Shown: positions 63,309-64,000 of the stretch, in pieces
How positions within the stretch are numbered: the first letter of the stretch is position 1
How the letters are laid out: each line of letters starts with the position of its first letter
Assembly: GCA_025451845.1 (NCBI GenBank)
Contig: JANWJS010000020.1
Location: forward strand, 186,001-250,000
DNA from: Steroidobacteraceae bacterium
GTDB lineage: Bacteria > Pseudomonadota > Gammaproteobacteria > Steroidobacterales > Steroidobacteraceae
DNA: 64,000 bases
Reading direction: 5' to 3'
Program-made: the position numbers and the translations under genes
Notes under the pieces: model-generated
Database searches by the model: none
What the model was told of the DNA's origin: nothing
The model's input: the letters and a program-made list of their open reading frames with translations, nothing else

Positions 63309-64000
63309 TCAAGGCGCCGCGGTCACCGATCCCGTGGACAGCCGTCCGCCGACGAACTGCCACTCATAAACGAAATTGAGGGTGCGGTAGTGCCGTGCCA
63401 GCTCCGGCGGGAAGGGATCGAAGGGGCTGGCGAGCCGCAAAATCGAGAGTGCGGCCTGATCGAGCTCCGGATCACCGCTCGAGCGCCGGATCGAGGCGTG
63501 ATCGAGGCGCCCGTCGGCGTCGATGGACACTTCGATGACCGGGCTCGCATTTGTGCCGGCCTGCCGCGCGGCCGCGGGGAAGTTCAGGGTGCCGATGCGC
63601 TCGACCTTCCCGCGCCAGGCGACCAAATACGGTGCGACGATGGAGGCGCGCGTATCCGGCGTCACCCAGAGCTCATCGCGCTTCGGGCCGCGCAGCTGCA
63701 CGGGTCCCTCGTCCTCCGGGCCATTCTGCGCGGAGGATTGCTGCTCGAGGAGCACGGGCTGCTCCGCAGCCGTTCCCGCGCTGCCCTGGTCAGTCATGTA
63801 CTGCACGATCGTGCTCCAGCCGGAAGTCGTGAGCACGCGCCGGTCGAGCGCGCCTGCCGCCTGTCCGCCCGCCGACAAGGCCGTGCCGTCCGGGGTCCCC
63901 TGCTGCGCCGGCAGGACCGGAGCCTGAGCGGGATTGCGGGGGGTGACTTCCTCGCGGGTGTTGCCGGAGCCCAGCTGCGTGCGCTGCGCGAGGTAAGTCG
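63309..64000 (-). CDS. TonB family energy transducer (C-terminal part; start outside the window)
   Basis: At least 229 residues are encoded; the frame is open to the right edge, so the N-terminal membrane anchor is outside. The C-terminal domain is the TonB fold: SIVAPYLVAWRGKVERIGTL, then VIEVSIDADGRLDHASIRRS and LDQAALSILRLASPFDPFPP. Upstream lies a Gln/Pro/Thr-rich linker containing YLAQRTQLGSGNTREEV, a pattern common in TonB-like proteins of this gene neighbourhood. It would transmit proton-motive force to outer-membrane receptors such as the one at 36958. Confidence 0.88.
   Translation of the reverse strand, partial: TYLAQRTQLGSGNTREEVTPRNPAQAPVLPAQQGTPDGTALSAGGQAAGALDRRVLTTSGWSTIVQYMTDQGSAGTAAEQPVLLEQQSSAQNGPEDEGPVQLRGPKRDELWVTPDTRASIVAPYLVAWRGKVERIGTLNFPAAARQAGTNASPVIEVSIDADGRLDHASIRRSSGDPELDQAALSILRLASPFDPFPPELARHYRTLNFVYEWQFVGGRLSTGSVTAAP

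Overview
The window is GC-rich, gene-dense chromosomal DNA of a Gram-negative bacterium. Type IV pilus ATPases, a TonB energy transducer, a TonB-dependent receptor, an RND pump and the gene orders rpsU-yqeY-dnaG-rpoD, tonB-yqgE-ruvX-pyrB and pilT-pilU next to yggS-proC-yggT point to a gammaproteobacterium, probably near the Xanthomonadales/Nevskiales/Steroidobacteraceae. That placement is inference from gene content and order. I see no prophage, insertion sequence, CRISPR array or rRNA operon.

Layout. 1-4181 (minus): an ECF sigma factor, a small membrane protein, a bactofilin-like/RDD membrane protein and an RND efflux adaptor and pump (pump cut by the window edge) form one tightly packed operon. 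4345-6293 (minus): leuA behind a classical leucine attenuator with a 31-codon, Leu-rich leader peptide. 6300-9818: a MarR-GNAT fusion with a perfect 20-bp operator, an SDR, an outer-membrane barrel protein and a DUF1697 protein. 10234-10585: a tRNA-Ile(CAU) gene split by a 279-nt group I intron. 10776-16764: DNA ligase D, a MEDS-PAS-PAS hybrid histidine kinase and a small conserved protein. 16869-22771 (mostly minus): an Lrp regulator, DUF4404 and the macromolecular-synthesis operon rpsU-yqeY-dnaG-rpoD; dnaG lacks an ordinary start codon at its conserved N-terminus. 22842-29145: tsaD, folB, folK, pteridine reductase, MidA-type methyltransferase, a lipoprotein peptidase and cca. 29212-32250 (minus): hsp20, an HtrA protease and an NDUFA9-like protein, with two tandem repeats upstream of hsp20. 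32326-35634: split adenosylcobalamin-dependent ribonucleotide reductase (nrdJa/nrdJb) behind two NrdR-like boxes.

35917-44593 is the main accessory-looking block: a divergent Lrp/AsnC regulator plus EthD-like protein opposite a seven-gene operon (TonB receptor, cyclase-family hydrolase, carboxymuconolactone-decarboxylase-like protein, cupin, branched-chain-type aminotransferase, quinone oxidoreductase, amino-acid permease). It looks like an uptake and catabolic route for an amino-acid-derived compound whose substrate I cannot name. 44594-45205 has no recognised gene but contains a strong minus-strand terminator and an SRP-RNA-like 18-mer.

45206-64000: LysM lytic transglycosylase, L,D-transpeptidase, PpnN nucleosidase, an orphan ParA, htpG with a third repeat copy just upstream, an alpha/beta hydrolase, HU, yggT-proC-yggS, three tandem PilT/PilU ATPases, and the minus-strand set tonB (partial)-yqgE-ruvX-pyrB-pyrK-like.

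The least expected items are the intron-bearing tRNA, the leucine attenuator, and a dispersed repeat family that faces the start of hsp20, htpG and an lrp gene in the same relative orientation.
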